A stretch of DNA of 64,000 bases from Tsuneonella deserti (GCF_014644315.1 NZ_BMKL01000001.1:1375001-1439000); one strand, 5' to 3'. Positions 41,642 through 51,371 are shown, counted from the first letter of the stretch. The notes: generated from the sequence alone by a model not told the origin. Numbers and translations are program-made.

Positions 41642-42091
41642 TTATTTGACGAGCATCTCCGGCTCGAGATCGACGCGCTCGAAACCTTCGAACAGCGCGT
41701 CGAACAGCAAGGAGCGGTGGCATTCGGCAGCGTCGCGTTCGTAACACAATAGCGCCACCCGCTTGCCTTGCGCGATCTCGCGCAGCTCGCCCATCTGGGC
41801 CATCGCCTCGGGCAGTTCGAGCTGGCCGGCATAGACCCGCGCCAGCCCTGCGTGATCGCCGCGCCGGGCTGCCTCGCGCCCTTCGGCGGGCGTGCCGAGC
41901 TGCTTGAAATGGCGGTAGGCGATGCCCGCTTCCTCGGCCGCGGCCTTGAGGCTAGACTTCGAGAACCCTGGTCGGCGCGAGAGCGGAAGGAAGCGAATGT
42001 CGGCGAGCAGCTCAACGCCGGCCTCGCGCAGTGCATCGATCACCGCCGCTTGCGTCACCTGCTCATATCCGATCGTGTAGATCGTCGGCAT
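41642..42091 (-). CDS. DUF488 family protein
   Basis: The protein is 149 aa with the DUF488 signature: IYTIGYEQVTQAAVIDALREAGVELLADIRFLPLSRRPGFSK, then GIAYRHFKQLGTP and a late VALLCYERDAAECHRS. The conserved Cys and Arg residues suggest a catalytic or ligand-binding fold, but no reaction is established. It overlaps the tRNA-binding-domain gene upstream by one base (TGATG), making it the last gene of the coupled run that begins in the methylmalonyl-CoA mutase region. Confidence 0.88.
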   Translation of the reverse strand: MPTIYTIGYEQVTQAAVIDALREAGVELLADIRFLPLSRRPGFSKSSLKAAAEEAGIAYRHFKQLGTPAEGREAARRGDHAGLARVYAGQLELPEAMAQMGELREIAQGKRVALLCYERDAAECHRSLLFDALFEGFERVDLEPEMLVK

Positions 42092-42465
42092 CAGAACAGC
42101 CGTGCGCCGTTGGGCACATGGACGTCAGGCGCGAACAGCACGACCTCGCCCGCGTTGTCGGCAAAACCCAGCGTGAGCACCTCGGACATCGCAGTCCCGA
42201 TCTGGCGCGGCGGGAAGTTGATCACGGCCGCGACTTGTCGCCCCGGAAGTTCACCGATCGCGTAGTTCGCCGCGATCTGCGCGCAGCTCTTCTTCACGCC
42301 GATCGCCGGGCCGAAATCGATGCGCAGCCGGTACGAGGGCTTGCGCGCCTCGGGAAAATCCTCCGCCTCCACGATGGTCCCGACGCGTATGTCCACCTTG
42401 AGGAAATCGTCGAAGGCGATCTCCTCGGCAGCCGGCGCATCGGGGGCATGGGAGAGGTGCATCAC
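42091..42465 (-). CDS. tRNA-binding-domain protein (CsaA/YgjH type)
   Basis: The protein is 124 aa, consisting of one OB-fold tRNA-binding domain: FDDFLKVDIRVGTIVEAEDFPEARKPSYRLRIDFG then KKSCAQIAANY and GRQVAAVINFPPRQIG. Stand-alone members such as CsaA/YgjH bind tRNA and were linked to chaperone activity. Overlaps the pccA stop by 4 nt. Confidence 0.9.
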   Translation of the reverse strand: MMHLSHAPDAPAAEEIAFDDFLKVDIRVGTIVEAEDFPEARKPSYRLRIDFGPAIGVKKSCAQIAANYAIGELPGRQVAAVINFPPRQIGTAMSEVLTLGFADNAGEVVLFAPDVHVPNGARLF

Positions 42466-44516
42466 TCCAGCTCGAGGATCACTTCATCGACAGCCAGGCT
42501 GGCGCCCTGCTGTGCGTTGATCTTGCTGACAGTCGCGGCCTTCTCGGCGCGCAGGATGTTCTCCATTTTCATCGCCTCCACGGTGGCGAGCGGCTGGCCC
42601 GGCTGCACCTCGTCGCCTTCCGCGACGTGGAGCTGCACCAGCAGGCCCGGCATCGGACAGATGAGGAACTTCGACAGGTCCGGCGGGACCTTCTCGATCA
42701 TGTGCTGCGCGAGCGGCGCGACGTGGGCGGGCAGCACCCGCACCTCGTGCTGAGCGCCGCGGGTGGTCATGCGGTAACCCCAGCGGCGCGGCGCGAGCTG
42801 GATGCCATATTCGGCGACCGGCTCAGCCTCGTCGTCCTCGGCATCCTCGCCGTAAAGCTCGAAGTCGATCAACCGGTCGCCCGGGGTGTATTCCAGCGCG
42901 ATGGCGACGGGCTGGCCATCGACCGTGATCGCGTCCTCTTCGAGGCTGACGGCGTGCTCGACCCCGTCGATCCGTACCACCCAGTCGCCGTTCGCTGCTT
43001 CGCCTTGCGCAAGCTGGCCGTCGATCCGCCGCGCGCGGTCGGCATCGGCGGTCGCGAGCGCCCCGGCGACCGCGGCGAGCGTGCGCCGCACATCTTCGCT
43101 CGTCTCCGCGCCATGGAAGCCGTCCGGATACTCCTCGGCGATGAAACCCGTGGTGAGCTCGCCCGAGCGGAAGCGCGGGTGCTGCATGATTGCCGAGAGG
43201 AAATCGACGTTGTGGCCAAGGCCCTCGATGCGAAAGTTGTCGAGCGCCTGAACCTGCAGGTCCGCCGCCTCGTCGCGCGTCTCGCCCCAGGTCACCAGCT
43301 TGGCAATCATGGGGTCGTAGAACATCGACACCTCGCCGCCTTCGTAGACGCCGTCGTCGACCCGCACGCCGTCCATCCCGCGGCGGCCGTTGGCCTCGCC
43401 GTCATCGGTCCAGCCTTCGACCGGAGGCTGGTAGCGGATCAGTCGCCCGGTGCTCGGCAGGAACCCGCGATAGGGGTCCTCGGCGTAGACGCGGTTCTCG
43501 ATCGCCCAGCCGTCGATGCCGATGTCGCCTTGCGTGAACGGCAGCTTTTGGCCTGCCGCCACGCGGATCATCTGCTCGACGAGGTCGATCCCGGTGATCG
43601 CCTCGGTCACCGGGTGCTCGACCTGCAGGCGGGTGTTCATCTCGAGGAAGTAGAAGCTCTCCCCCGTCGGGTCCGCGCCGCTGACGATCAGTTCGACGGT
43701 GCCCGCGCTGTAGTACCCGACCGCGCGCGACAGCGCGACGCACTGCTCGCCCATCGCCTTGCGCATCTTGGGCGTCACGAACGGCGACGGCGCTTCCTCG
43801 ACCACTTTCTGGTGACGGCGCTGGATGCTGCACTCGCGCTCGTTGAGATAGACGATGTTGCCGTGCTGATCACCGAGGATCTGGATCTCGATGTGGCGCG
43901 GATTGAGGATGAACTTCTCGATGAACACGCGATCGTCGCCGAACGAGTTCAGCCCTTCGCGCTTCACGCTCTCGAACCCTTCGCGCACGTCGGTCTCGTT
44001 GTAGGCGAGCCGCATGCCCTTGCCCCCGCCGCCGGCGCTGGCCTTCATCATCACCGGGTAGCCGATCTCGTTCGAGATCCGCACTGCGTGCTCGGTATCC
44101 TCGATCTCGCCGACGAAGCCGGGGACGACGTTGACGCCGGCTTCCTTGGCGAGCTTCTTGGACTCGATCTTGTCCCCCATCGCCGCGATCGCGTTCACCG
44201 GTGGGCCGATGAAGGCGATGTTCTCCTTCGCCAGCGCCTCGGCGAAGCTGGTGCGTTCGGACAGGAAGCCGTAGCCCGGATGGGCCGCCTCGGCGCCGGT
44301 CTGTTTGCACGCGGCAATGATCTTGTCGGCGACGAGATAGCTCTCCGCCGCCGGCGCCGGGCCGATATGCACCGCCTCGTCCGCCATCCGCACGAACGGC
44401 GCGCGCGCATCGGCGTCCGAATAGACCGCGACCGTCGCGATACCCATGCGCCGCGCGGTCTTGATGACCCGGCACGCGATCTCGCCCCGGTTGGCGATGA
44501 GGATTTTTTTGAACAT
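42462..44516 (-). CDS. pccA: Propionyl-CoA carboxylase, biotin-containing alpha subunit
   Basis: The start at 44516 ([17 protein letters not shown]) gives 684 aa. The biotin-carboxylase part (about 1-450) has the ATP-grasp motif ASAGGGGKGMR and the HPGYGFLSE and EMNTRLQVEHPVTE motifs; a central linker domain follows; the C-terminal biotinyl domain carries VEAMKMEN, with the biotinylated Lys, near residue 650. Together with pccB it makes (S)-methylmalonyl-CoA from propionyl-CoA. The gene cluster with mce and mutase supports propionyl rather than acetyl or methylcrotonyl specificity. Its start overlaps the 72-aa ORF by 1 nt. Confidence 0.93.
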   Translation of the reverse strand: MFKKILIANRGEIACRVIKTARRMGIATVAVYSDADARAPFVRMADEAVHIGPAPAAESYLVADKIIAACKQTGAEAAHPGYGFLSERTSFAEALAKENIAFIGPPVNAIAAMGDKIESKKLAKEAGVNVVPGFVGEIEDTEHAVRISNEIGYPVMMKASAGGGGKGMRLAYNETDVREGFESVKREGLNSFGDDRVFIEKFILNPRHIEIQILGDQHGNIVYLNERECSIQRRHQKVVEEAPSPFVTPKMRKAMGEQCVALSRAVGYYSAGTVELIVSGADPTGESFYFLEMNTRLQVEHPVTEAITGIDLVEQMIRVAAGQKLPFTQGDIGIDGWAIENRVYAEDPYRGFLPSTGRLIRYQPPVEGWTDDGEANGRRGMDGVRVDDGVYEGGEVSMFYDPMIAKLVTWGETRDEAADLQVQALDNFRIEGLGHNVDFLSAIMQHPRFRSGELTTGFIAEEYPDGFHGAETSEDVRRTLAAVAGALATADADRARRIDGQLAQGEAANGDWVVRIDGVEHAVSLEEDAITVDGQPVAIALEYTPGDRLIDFELYGEDAEDDEAEPVAEYGIQLAPRRWGYRMTTRGAQHEVRVLPAHVAPLAQHMIEKVPPDLSKFLICPMPGLLVQLHVAEGDEVQPGQPLATVEAMKMENILRAEKAATVSKINAQQGASLAVDEVILELE

Positions 44517-44734
44517 CAGTCGTCGCGCTCTTTCCGCGTTCTCAAGAGGAAAAACCAAATCATCAGCGCCAATGTCGATAGAGCGAGAACCCACCAGACA
44601 ATGCTGAAGGTGTTGCTGCGGTTTTGGCACTCATCGAAAGACTCCGGGCAGTCACCCATCACGGCTGCCAGCGCGGTGAATCCGAATACGATGACCCAGA
44701 CCACTCCGCTGATGAAACAGCCGAGCTTGTTCAC
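44516..44734 (-). CDS. Small two-helix membrane protein of unknown function (72 aa)
   Basis: The GTG start at 44734 overlaps the bioB stop (GTGA) and the stop overlaps the pccA start (TGATG). The 72-aa protein has two transmembrane helices (about 8-26 and 44-64), a short loop containing two Cys (CPESFDEC, 29 and 36) that could form a disulfide outside, and a very basic-then-acidic tail RTRKERDD. No known family. The tight coupling on both sides suggests it is made. Confidence 0.7.
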   Translation of the reverse strand: MNKLGCFISGVVWVIVFGFTALAAVMGDCPESFDECQNRSNTFSIVWWVLALSTLALMIWFFLLRTRKERDD

Positions 44735-45741
44735 TCCGCTGCCTCCGCCACCCGGCACGCCCGCAGCGGCTCCTCGGCTTGGAGCGCCGTCAGCCCCAGC
44801 TTGGCGAACAGCGCGGCGTCGCTGTCGTCGCCCGCATTCGGCGCGGTGAGCAGCTTGTCGCCAGTGAAGATCGAGTTCGCGCCGGCGAGGAAGCACAGCG
44901 CCTGGGTCGCCTCGCTCATGGACTCGCGGCCGGCGGAGAGACGCACCATCGAGAGCGGCATCGTGATCCGCGCGACCGCAACGGTGCGGACGAACTCGAT
45001 GTCGTCGATCCTGGCGAGCGGGGTGTCCGCCAGCATGTCGCCCAGCACCGTGCCCTTGACCGGCACCAACGCGTTGACCGGCACGCTCTCGGGATGCTGC
45101 GGCAGGGTGGCGAGTGTGTGGATGAAGCCGACGCGGTCCTCGCGCGTCTCGCCCATGCCGACGATGCCGCCCGAGCATACGTTGATGCCCGCCGCGCGGA
45201 CGTTGGCGAGCGTATCGAGCCGCTCGCCCATCGTGCGGGTGGTGATGACCCGCTCGTAGTACTCGGGGCTGCTGTCGATGTTGTGGTTGTAGTAATCGAG
45301 CCCAGCCTCTGCGAGCATGTCGGCCTGGCTGGGCGTCAGCATGCCGAGCGTCATGCAGGTCTCCAGCCCCATCGCCCGCACGCCCTTCACGATCTCGACG
45401 ATCGCGGGCATGTCGCGGTCCTTGGGATTGCGCCACGCGGCGCCCATGCAGAACCGCTGGCTGCCGTGGTCCTTCGCCTGCGCGGCGGATTGCAGCACTG
45501 CCTGCACGTCCATCAGTTTCGACGCCTGGACGCCGCTGTCGGCATGGACCGACTGCGAGCAGTAACCGCAATCTTCCGGGCAGCCGCCGGTCTTGATGCT
45601 GAGCAGAGTGCAGAGCTGGACCTCGGCGGGCGGATGGTTCTCCCGGTGCACGCTCGCTGCGTGGAACAGCAGCTCGGTGAACGGCAGGTCGAACAGCGCG
45701 GCGATCTCTTCGCGCGTCCAGTCGGTGCGGACTTCGGTCAT
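44731..45741 (-). CDS. bioB: Biotin synthase
   Basis: The protein is 336 aa. It is a radical-SAM enzyme that inserts sulfur into dethiobiotin. The iron-sulfur triad is in [11 protein letters not shown] (about 54-64), with the auxiliary-cluster residues later; the length is usual. No other bio genes are here. Its position, coupled to pccA within the same mutase-carboxylase run, places the last step of biotin synthesis beside a biotin-dependent enzyme. Confidence 0.97.
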   Translation of the reverse strand: MTEVRTDWTREEIAALFDLPFTELLFHAASVHRENHPPAEVQLCTLLSIKTGGCPEDCGYCSQSVHADSGVQASKLMDVQAVLQSAAQAKDHGSQRFCMGAAWRNPKDRDMPAIVEIVKGVRAMGLETCMTLGMLTPSQADMLAEAGLDYYNHNIDSSPEYYERVITTRTMGERLDTLANVRAAGINVCSGGIVGMGETREDRVGFIHTLATLPQHPESVPVNALVPVKGTVLGDMLADTPLARIDDIEFVRTVAVARITMPLSMVRLSAGRESMSEATQALCFLAGANSIFTGDKLLTAPNAGDDSDAALFAKLGLTALQAEEPLRACRVAEAAE

Positions 45742-46598
45742 TCAGTTGTCTCCGGGCAGCCGGTAGTGAAGCCGTACTGCGGGTCGAGTTTCTCGGCAGT
45801 CGGGAAAAGGAACTGGAGCGCCGCTGGCACGACCGCGTGATAGATCGTCGCGTGCGTGTACTCGGGATGCGGCACCGCGCATACCTTGCCCCGCGTGCCA
45901 ACTGCCGCGAGGAAGTCTTCTGCGATAGCCGCCTGGTCCGCGCCTTCGTCGGCGGTAGCGAGCAACAGCCGGTGTCCTGCCTGCTGCTTGCTCATCAGCG
46001 CAGCAGCGGCGGCGGTCAGCTTGGCGTTGTCCCACCACAAGCTCGGGCTGATCGCGGCGTAACTGCCGAACAGATCGGGCTCGCGCAGCCAGGTTTCCGC
46101 GATGAACAGCCCGGCGAGCGATTCGCCGATCACTCCGTCAGTCCCGTTCGTTCGATAACGTGCTTCGATCAGCGGCTTCACCTCGTTTCGAATGAAGCGG
46201 CGAAAACGCTCCGAATGGCCCGCGGTCGGATACTTGGCGAGCAGCGCCGGATCGCTCGTCGGCCCCGTCAGTTCCTCGCGCCGGTCCTGCGTGGCGATGC
46301 CGACGACGATCGCATCCTGCTGGCGGCCCCACGCCGCCCCGATGACGCTCGCGCCTACGATGTGTACGAAGTCCTGGTCCACTCCGCCGTCGATCAGGTA
46401 CAGCACGGGGTAGCGTTTATCGTTCTTGGCGTAACCGGCGGGGAGATAGACGTTGATCGTGCGCTCGCCGTTCATGACTTGCGAGCGCACTGTGTAGCTT
46501 TCACCCAGTGTAATCGGCGCCGGGCTTGCCGCAGGTATCTCGGCGACGGAAGCCGAGGCAAGCGCCGCGCAGGCAAAGGCGAGTAACCTCCAGATCAC
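45738..46598 (-). CDS. Alpha/beta-hydrolase esterase (esterase D / Fes-like), secreted
   Basis: The GTG at 46598 overlaps the DMT-transporter stop (GTGA) and gives 286 aa with a signal peptide ([19 protein letters not shown]). The esterase D-type fold shows [25 protein letters not shown] (about 45-70), the nucleophile [11 protein letters not shown] (GxSxxG) and later [15 protein letters not shown] with the catalytic His. Family members hydrolyse thioesters, siderophore esters or acyl sugars; the substrate is not evident. Periplasmic or secreted. Confidence 0.85.
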   Translation of the reverse strand: MIWRLLAFACAALASASVAEIPAASPAPITLGESYTVRSQVMNGERTINVYLPAGYAKNDKRYPVLYLIDGGVDQDFVHIVGASVIGAAWGRQQDAIVVGIATQDRREELTGPTSDPALLAKYPTAGHSERFRRFIRNEVKPLIEARYRTNGTDGVIGESLAGLFIAETWLREPDLFGSYAAISPSLWWDNAKLTAAAAALMSKQQAGHRLLLATADEGADQAAIAEDFLAAVGTRGKVCAVPHPEYTHATIYHAVVPAALQFLFPTAEKLDPQYGFTTGCPETTE

Positions 46599-47056
46599 GC
46601 CGGCTTCCGGGCAAGATAGAGGCCGAGCGCCATGACGGCGATGCCGAGCAGCCGCTTGGGCGTCAGCGCGCTTTGGATTGCGCCGAGCCACCCGAAGTGG
46701 TCGATCGCCGCGGCCGCGACGATCTGCCCCAGCAGCACGAAAAAGATCGCGTTCCCGAGGCCGATCCGCGGAGCCGCGAACGCGACCGAGGTGGCATAGA
46801 AAAGCATGAAAATCGCGCCGAACCAGATGTGCGGCGTCTCGAAGGTGAACGCGGAGCGCGCGGGAAACCCGGTGATGGCAACCGCCACCAACGCGATCAC
46901 GAGTCCCACGGCGAACGTCACCGCGGTCGCCGCGATGGGCCCACCGAGTTGCTTGCTGAGCGCCGAGTTGAACGCCGCGAACACGGGGATGCCGATTCCC
47001 GCCATGAACATCATCGCGGCGATGGGCAGGAAGGCGTTCGATTGCGCGCCGTTCAC
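46595..47056 (-). CDS. DMT-family transporter (YdcZ-type, DUF606)
   Basis: The protein is 153 aa with about five hydrophobic helices, matching the YdcZ family of half-size drug/metabolite transporters. The short form has [23 protein letters not shown] near the N terminus and [27 protein letters not shown]. Such proteins probably dimerise. Substrate unknown. It overlaps scpA by 4 nt and the esterase by 4 nt. Confidence 0.87.
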   Translation of the reverse strand: MNGAQSNAFLPIAAMMFMAGIGIPVFAAFNSALSKQLGGPIAATAVTFAVGLVIALVAVAITGFPARSAFTFETPHIWFGAIFMLFYATSVAFAAPRIGLGNAIFFVLLGQIVAAAAIDHFGWLGAIQSALTPKRLLGIAVMALGLYLARKPA

Positions 47057-49212
47057 TCGTCGGCCTCCAGTTCACTTCCGACCGGCGGCATGTTGTGGCC
47101 GAGCAGCCGCAGCAGGTCGGCCGCGCATTCCACCACGTTGGAGCCGGGGCCGTAAATGCCCTGCACTCCCGCCTCGCGCAGGAAGTCGTAATCCTGCGGC
47201 GGGATCACCCCGCCCGCGACGACCTTGATGTCCGCCCTGCCCGCTTCCTTGAGGAGCTGGATCAGTTCGGGGATCAGCGTCTTGTGGCCCGCGGCAAGGC
47301 TGCTCGCGCCGATCGCGTCGACATCGTTTGCGAGCGCCATGTCGCGGGTCTCCGAAGGGGTCTGGAACAGCGGGCCGCTGATCACCTCGAACCCCATGTC
47401 GGCGAAGGCGCTGGCGATCACGTTCGCGCCGCGATCGTGCCCGTCCTGGCCCATCTTTGCGACCATCACGCGCGGGCTGCGGCCGAGGCGGCGGGCGACC
47501 GCCTCCACGCCTTCGACCACCTGCTCGTACCGCGCATCGCCCGCGTAGGCTTTCGAGTAGATGCCCTTCACCGGGGTCGGCACCGTGTCGTAGCGGCCGA
47601 ACGCCTGCTCCATCGCGGCGGAAATCTCGCCCAGGGTGGCGTCGTGGCGCGCCGCCTCCACTGCGAGGGCGAGGAGATTGCCGCCACCCTTCGCGCCTTC
47701 GGTCAGGGCCGCAAGCGCAGCCTGGCAGGCGCTCTCGTCGCGCGCCGCGCGCACCGCCTTCAGCCGGGCGATCTGTCCCTCGCGCACGGCGTGGTTATCG
47801 ACCTCGAGCGTTTCGAGGTGTTCTTCTTCCGCCTTGCGGTACTTGTTGACGCCGACGATCACCGTCTCGCCGCGGTCCACGCTCGCCTGCTTGGCGGCGG
47901 CGGCTTCCTCGATCGCGGCTTTCGGCTTGCCGGTCGCGACGTAGGCGGTCATCCCGCCTGCCGCATCGACGTCCGAGATCAATTTCTCCGCTTCTTCCAC
48001 CAACTTGGCGGTCAAAGCTTCGACGTAATATGAGCCGCCCAGTGGATCGACGACGTTGGTGATGCCGGTTTCTTCCTGCAGCACGAGCTGGGTGTTGCGC
48101 GCGATCCGAGCCGAGAAATCGGTGGGCAGTGCGATCGCTTCGTCGAGCGCGTTGGTGTGAAGGCTCTGGGTTCCACCAAGCACCGATGCCAGCGCCTCGA
48201 TCGTCGTGCGGATCACGTTGTTGTAGGGGTCCTGTTCCTGCAACGAGACGCCGCTGGTCTGACAGTGGGTCCGCAGCATTTTCGAGCGTTCGCTCTTCGC
48301 GCCCAAGCTGTCCATCGTGCGCCACCACAGCGTGCGCGCGGCGCGCAGCTTGGCGACTTCCATGAAGAAGTTCATCCCAATGCCGAAGAAGAAGCTCAAT
48401 CGCCCCGCGAAGGCATCGATGTCGAGCCCCGTGGCACAGGCGCGCTGCACGTATTCCTTGCCGTCGGCGATGGTGAAGGCGAGTTCCTGCACCGCCGTCG
48501 CCCCGGCCTCGTGCATGTGGTAGCCGGAAATCGAAATGCTGTTGAATTTCGGCATGTTGGCCGAGGTATATGCGATGATGTCGGAGACGATCCGCATGCT
48601 CGGCTCGGGCGGGTAGATGTACGTGTTGCGGACCATGAACTCCTTGAGGATGTCGTTCTGGATGGTCCCGTCGAGCTTCTCCTGGCTCACCCCCTGGCGC
48701 TCGGCCGCGACGATGAAGAACGCGAGCACCGGGATCACCGCGCCGTTCATGGTCATCGACACGCTCATCTGGTCGAGCGGGATGCCGTCGAACAGGATCT
48801 CCATGTCGCGCACGGTGTCGATCGCCACGCCCGCCTTGCCGACATCGCCCACCACGCGCGGGTGATCGCTGTCATAGCCCCGGTGGGTGGCGAGATCGAA
48901 GGCGACCGATAGTCCCTTCTGACCCATCGCGAGGTTGCGGCGGTAAAAGGCGTTTGATTCCTCGGCGGTCGAGAAGCCGGCATACTGCCTGATGGTCCAA
49001 GGGCGGCCGGCATACATGCTGGCCTTCACCCCGCGGGTGAACGGTGCGAAACCGGGCAGGCCCGGATCGCCGGGCGCGTCTTCGGCCGTGTAGAGTGGCT
49101 GGATTGCAAAGCCTTCGGGCGTCTGCCACGCGAGGTCCTTGCCCTTCACCTCCTTGTCGGCGAGTGACTGCCAGTCGGTCTTGGTCGGGCCGGAAGCGGG
49201 GGTATCGGTCAT
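47053..49212 (-). CDS. scpA: Methylmalonyl-CoA mutase, single-chain form
   Basis: The protein is 719 aa. It isomerises methylmalonyl-CoA to succinyl-CoA with adenosylcobalamin. The N-terminal TIM-barrel part (about 1-560) binds CoA; the C-terminal cobalamin domain (about 590-719) has [14 protein letters not shown], the DxHxxG base-off B12 motif, followed by [16 protein letters not shown]. The single-chain architecture resembles the ScpA/MCM homodimer. No MeaB/ArgK chaperone gene or B12 riboswitch is in the window. It starts 8 nt after GST and overlaps the transporter gene downstream. Confidence 0.95.
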   Translation of the reverse strand: MTDTPASGPTKTDWQSLADKEVKGKDLAWQTPEGFAIQPLYTAEDAPGDPGLPGFAPFTRGVKASMYAGRPWTIRQYAGFSTAEESNAFYRRNLAMGQKGLSVAFDLATHRGYDSDHPRVVGDVGKAGVAIDTVRDMEILFDGIPLDQMSVSMTMNGAVIPVLAFFIVAAERQGVSQEKLDGTIQNDILKEFMVRNTYIYPPEPSMRIVSDIIAYTSANMPKFNSISISGYHMHEAGATAVQELAFTIADGKEYVQRACATGLDIDAFAGRLSFFFGIGMNFFMEVAKLRAARTLWWRTMDSLGAKSERSKMLRTHCQTSGVSLQEQDPYNNVIRTTIEALASVLGGTQSLHTNALDEAIALPTDFSARIARNTQLVLQEETGITNVVDPLGGSYYVEALTAKLVEEAEKLISDVDAAGGMTAYVATGKPKAAIEEAAAAKQASVDRGETVIVGVNKYRKAEEEHLETLEVDNHAVREGQIARLKAVRAARDESACQAALAALTEGAKGGGNLLALAVEAARHDATLGEISAAMEQAFGRYDTVPTPVKGIYSKAYAGDARYEQVVEGVEAVARRLGRSPRVMVAKMGQDGHDRGANVIASAFADMGFEVISGPLFQTPSETRDMALANDVDAIGASSLAAGHKTLIPELIQLLKEAGRADIKVVAGGVIPPQDYDFLREAGVQGIYGPGSNVVECAADLLRLLGHNMPPVGSELEADE

Positions 49213-49220
49213 TCGAGTCC

Positions 49221-49832
49221 TCAGGCGGTAGCGCTCGGCCTCGCACTGACGCTTTCATGCCACCGGGTCAACGACAGCAAATCTTCAGCCGGACCGCAGC
49301 CGACGAACTTCGCAAAGTCGACCGTGGTGAGCAGCAGGATATCGGCCATCGAGAACCGGTCCCCCGCGAGGAACTCGCCGCTTTCGAGGCTGCGGTCGAA
49401 GAAGGCGAACGCCTCCGCTACGCGCGGCCGGTTCGCCTCGCCCCACTCGGCGTTGCGTCCCGGAAGCGCGGCGGTGAAGCGGTGCGTATGCACCCAAACC
49501 TGCCCGATCGGGCTCATCGCGATCATCTCGACGCGGCGATTCCACATCTCGATCACGCCGATCTCGGTCGGCGTACAGCCGAAAAGCGGCGGGTCCGGAT
49601 GCAACGCCTCGAGGAAGCGGCAGATCGCCACGCTCTCGGCAATCACGGTGCCGTCGTCGAGCTCGAGCGCGGGGGTCTGGCCGCGCGGATTGATCGCGAG
49701 AAACTCGGGCGATTTCTGCTGGCGCGCGGGGATAGACACTTCTCGGGAAGGAAGCGCGATGCCTTTTTCAGCGGCGAAGATGCGCACCCGGCGCGGGTTG
49801 GGCGCCGGGTTCGGGCTGTCGTAGAACAGCAC
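49221..49832 (-). CDS. Glutathione S-transferase family protein
   Basis: The protein is 203 aa. The thioredoxin-like N-terminal domain begins [23 protein letters not shown], with [22 protein letters not shown] as the glutathione-binding motif; an all-helical C-terminal domain follows (about 90-203). Substrate not predictable. It starts 3 nt after the enoyl-CoA hydratase gene and is probably cotranscribed. Confidence 0.9.
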   Translation of the reverse strand: MLFYDSPNPAPNPRRVRIFAAEKGIALPSREVSIPARQQKSPEFLAINPRGQTPALELDDGTVIAESVAICRFLEALHPDPPLFGCTPTEIGVIEMWNRRVEMIAMSPIGQVWVHTHRFTAALPGRNAEWGEANRPRVAEAFAFFDRSLESGEFLAGDRFSMADILLLTTVDFAKFVGCGPAEDLLSLTRWHESVSARPSATA

Positions 49833-49835
49833 GCC

Positions 49836-50624
49836 TTAGCGGCCCTTGAAGGCGGCTTTCCGCTTCTGCAGGAACGCCATGCCGCCTTCCATCGCATCCT
49901 CGCTGGCGCCAGCGATGCGCTGCCCTTCCGCTTCGGCGAGGAGGACGTCGGGCAACCCGCCGTCGAGCGCGATCGCGATATTGCGCTTCATGGTGGCATA
50001 GGAGAGCGTCGGCCCGGCGGCGAGTTTTTCGGCCAGCGTGGTCGCTTCGCCCATCAAAGCCTCGTCATCCACGCAGCGGTAGATCAGGCCCCATTCTTCG
50101 GCCCGTTCGGCGCCGATCTTCTCGCCCAGCATCATCATCCGCGTGGCGCGTGCCCGCCCGATCGCGCGGGTGAGCAGCCAGGTTGATCCGCCATCGGGGA
50201 CCAGTCCGATGTTGACGAAGGCCTGGAGGAAATAGGCGTTGCGCCCGGCGAGCACGAAATCGCCAGCGAGCGCGATCGAGCAACCGACGCCTGCCGCCGC
50301 GCCGTTGACCGCGGTCACCACCGGCACCGGACAGCGGATGATCTGGCTGAGCAGCGGGTTGTAGTGGTTCTGCAGCGCGAGGTGGCTGCCGCCCTTCGCG
50401 CGCCGCTCGTCGCCCTCGCCACGCGCGGCGAGGTCCGCGCCCGAGCAGAAGCCCTTGCCCGCCCCGGTGATCAGCACGCAGCGCGCGTCGCCCAGATCGT
50501 AGAACGCCGCGCTGAGATCGTCCGCCATCTCCAGCGAAGCGGCATTGAGCCGCTCGGGCCGGTTGAGCGTGATCTTGAGGACGTCACCCTTGCGCTCGGT
50601 CAGGATGGTTTCGTAATCGGCCAC
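49836..50624 (-). CDS. Enoyl-CoA hydratase/isomerase family protein
   Basis: The GTG at 50624 gives 262 aa; the upstream part of the frame falls in a repeat-containing region and is not family-like. The crotonase fold shows ITGAGKGFCSGADLAARG (oxyanion hole), AVNGAAAGVGCSIALAGDFVLAG and LVPDGGSTWLLTRAIGRARA, with the catalytic-type Asp seen here in place of the usual Glu pair. It is probably a beta-oxidation or propionate-pathway hydratase/isomerase (PaaG-like). The exact substrate is not clear. Confidence 0.9.
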   Translation of the reverse strand: MADYETILTERKGDVLKITLNRPERLNAASLEMADDLSAAFYDLGDARCVLITGAGKGFCSGADLAARGEGDERRAKGGSHLALQNHYNPLLSQIIRCPVPVVTAVNGAAAGVGCSIALAGDFVLAGRNAYFLQAFVNIGLVPDGGSTWLLTRAIGRARATRMMMLGEKIGAERAEEWGLIYRCVDDEALMGEATTLAEKLAAGPTLSYATMKRNIAIALDGGLPDVLLAEAEGQRIAGASEDAMEGGMAFLQKRKAAFKGR

Positions 50625-50717
50625 ACGCGCTCTCCCGTTTGCGTTTCGCTTCGCAACGGGTGTGGCGCGGTGATGATGGCTTGGCAACGGTGGAAATATC
50701 CACCTAATCCCGAACCG

Positions 50718-50788
50718 CGTCATTCCCGCGAAGGTGGGAATCCATGTGGGACGCTGGCAACTGGATCCCCGCCTTCCCGGGGATGACG
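50718..50788. repeat. Dispersed palindromic repeat (RPE-like) in the mce-hydratase spacer
   Basis: The arms begin CGTCATTCCCGCGAAGGTGG and end GGATCCCCGCCTTCCCGGGG, running to ATGACG; they are nearly complementary over about 25 bases (50718-50743 with 50763-50788). Palindromes of this CGTCATTCCCGCGAA type occur between genes in many alphaproteobacteria. Only one copy is seen in this window, so the family assignment is from memory. Confidence 0.7.
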
Positions 50789-50812
50789 AATAAGGGATAG
50801 GCCTACCCGGTC

Positions 50813-50833
50813 ACCCCGGACTTGATCTGGGGT
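50813..50833. repeat. Short palindrome of the CACCCCGGACTTGATCCGGGG type
   Basis: ACCCCGGA and TCTGGGGT pair with one G-U around CTTGA. This is the second common dispersed alphaproteobacterial intergenic palindrome and lies 24 nt from the first repeat. The 300-nt spacer 50625-50924 thus holds repeats and hairpins but no gene that I can support. Confidence 0.55.
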
Positions 50834-50859
50834 GGTGCCTCTTTTCAGCTCCGCGCCCC

Positions 50860-50915
50860 GAAGAAAAGCACTGGCCCGGATCGAGTGTCCTTCGGACAGC
50901 TTCGCTTCCCGGGCC
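50860..50915 (-). terminator. Terminator candidate downstream of mce
   Basis: GGCCCGG (50873-50879) pairs with CCGGGCC (50909-50915); inside, TGTCC/GGACA makes a nested stem. Reading on the minus strand it starts 10 nt after the mce stop and is followed by AGTGCTTTTCTTC. The T-tract is interrupted, so it may be leaky; if it works it separates mce from the hydratase-mutase genes. Confidence 0.45.
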
Positions 50916-50924
50916 GACGAGAGG

Positions 50925-51371
50925 TTAGTGAGAGTCCGAGCCCCGCGGCGTCTCCATGATCTCGGTCAGCTGACCCATCATGTCCTTGGGGTGCAGGAAG
51001 AAGATCGGCGTCCCGTGCGCGCCGATGCGGGTGGGGCCGAGGATGCGCTTGCCCAGCCCTTCGAACCACGCGCGGGCCTCGTCGATATCGGGCACCTCGT
51101 AGCAAAGGTGATGCTGCCCCCCGAGCGGGTTCTTCTCGAGGAACCCGCGGATGGTCGAGCCCTCGCCCAGCGGCTCGATCAGCTCGATCTGCGTGCCGTT
51201 CATGCCGGAATCCGTGGGAGTATCGACGAAGCACACCTTCACCCCCTGCTCGGGCATGTCGAACGGTTCGGTGATCTGCGTCGCGCCCATCACCTCGCGG
51301 TAATAGCCCACGCTGTCCGCGATCGAGGGCGTCGCGACGCCGATGTGATTGAGACGGCCGAGTTTCATCAT
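50925..51371 (-). CDS. mce: Methylmalonyl-CoA epimerase
   Basis: The ATG at 51371 overlaps the stop of the nuclease-like gene (ATGA) and gives 148 aa; the next ATG at 51368 is equally possible. This vicinal-oxygen-chelate protein interconverts the (S) and (R) forms of methylmalonyl-CoA. Metal ligands are seen in RLNHIGVATPSI (His), GQHHLCYEV (His) and MGQLTEIMETP (Glu). It links pccAB to the mutase in the same cluster. Confidence 0.94.
   Translation of the reverse strand: MMKLGRLNHIGVATPSIADSVGYYREVMGATQITEPFDMPEQGVKVCFVDTPTDSGMNGTQIELIEPLGEGSTIRGFLEKNPLGGQHHLCYEVPDIDEARAWFEGLGKRILGPTRIGAHGTPIFFLHPKDMMGQLTEIMETPRGSDSH

Noticed and set aside
42627..44849. Plus-strand open frame of about 740 codons opposite pccA
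   Set aside because: Low-complexity Arg/Asp/Val product that mirrors the codon structure of pccA; no motif and no ribosome binding site.
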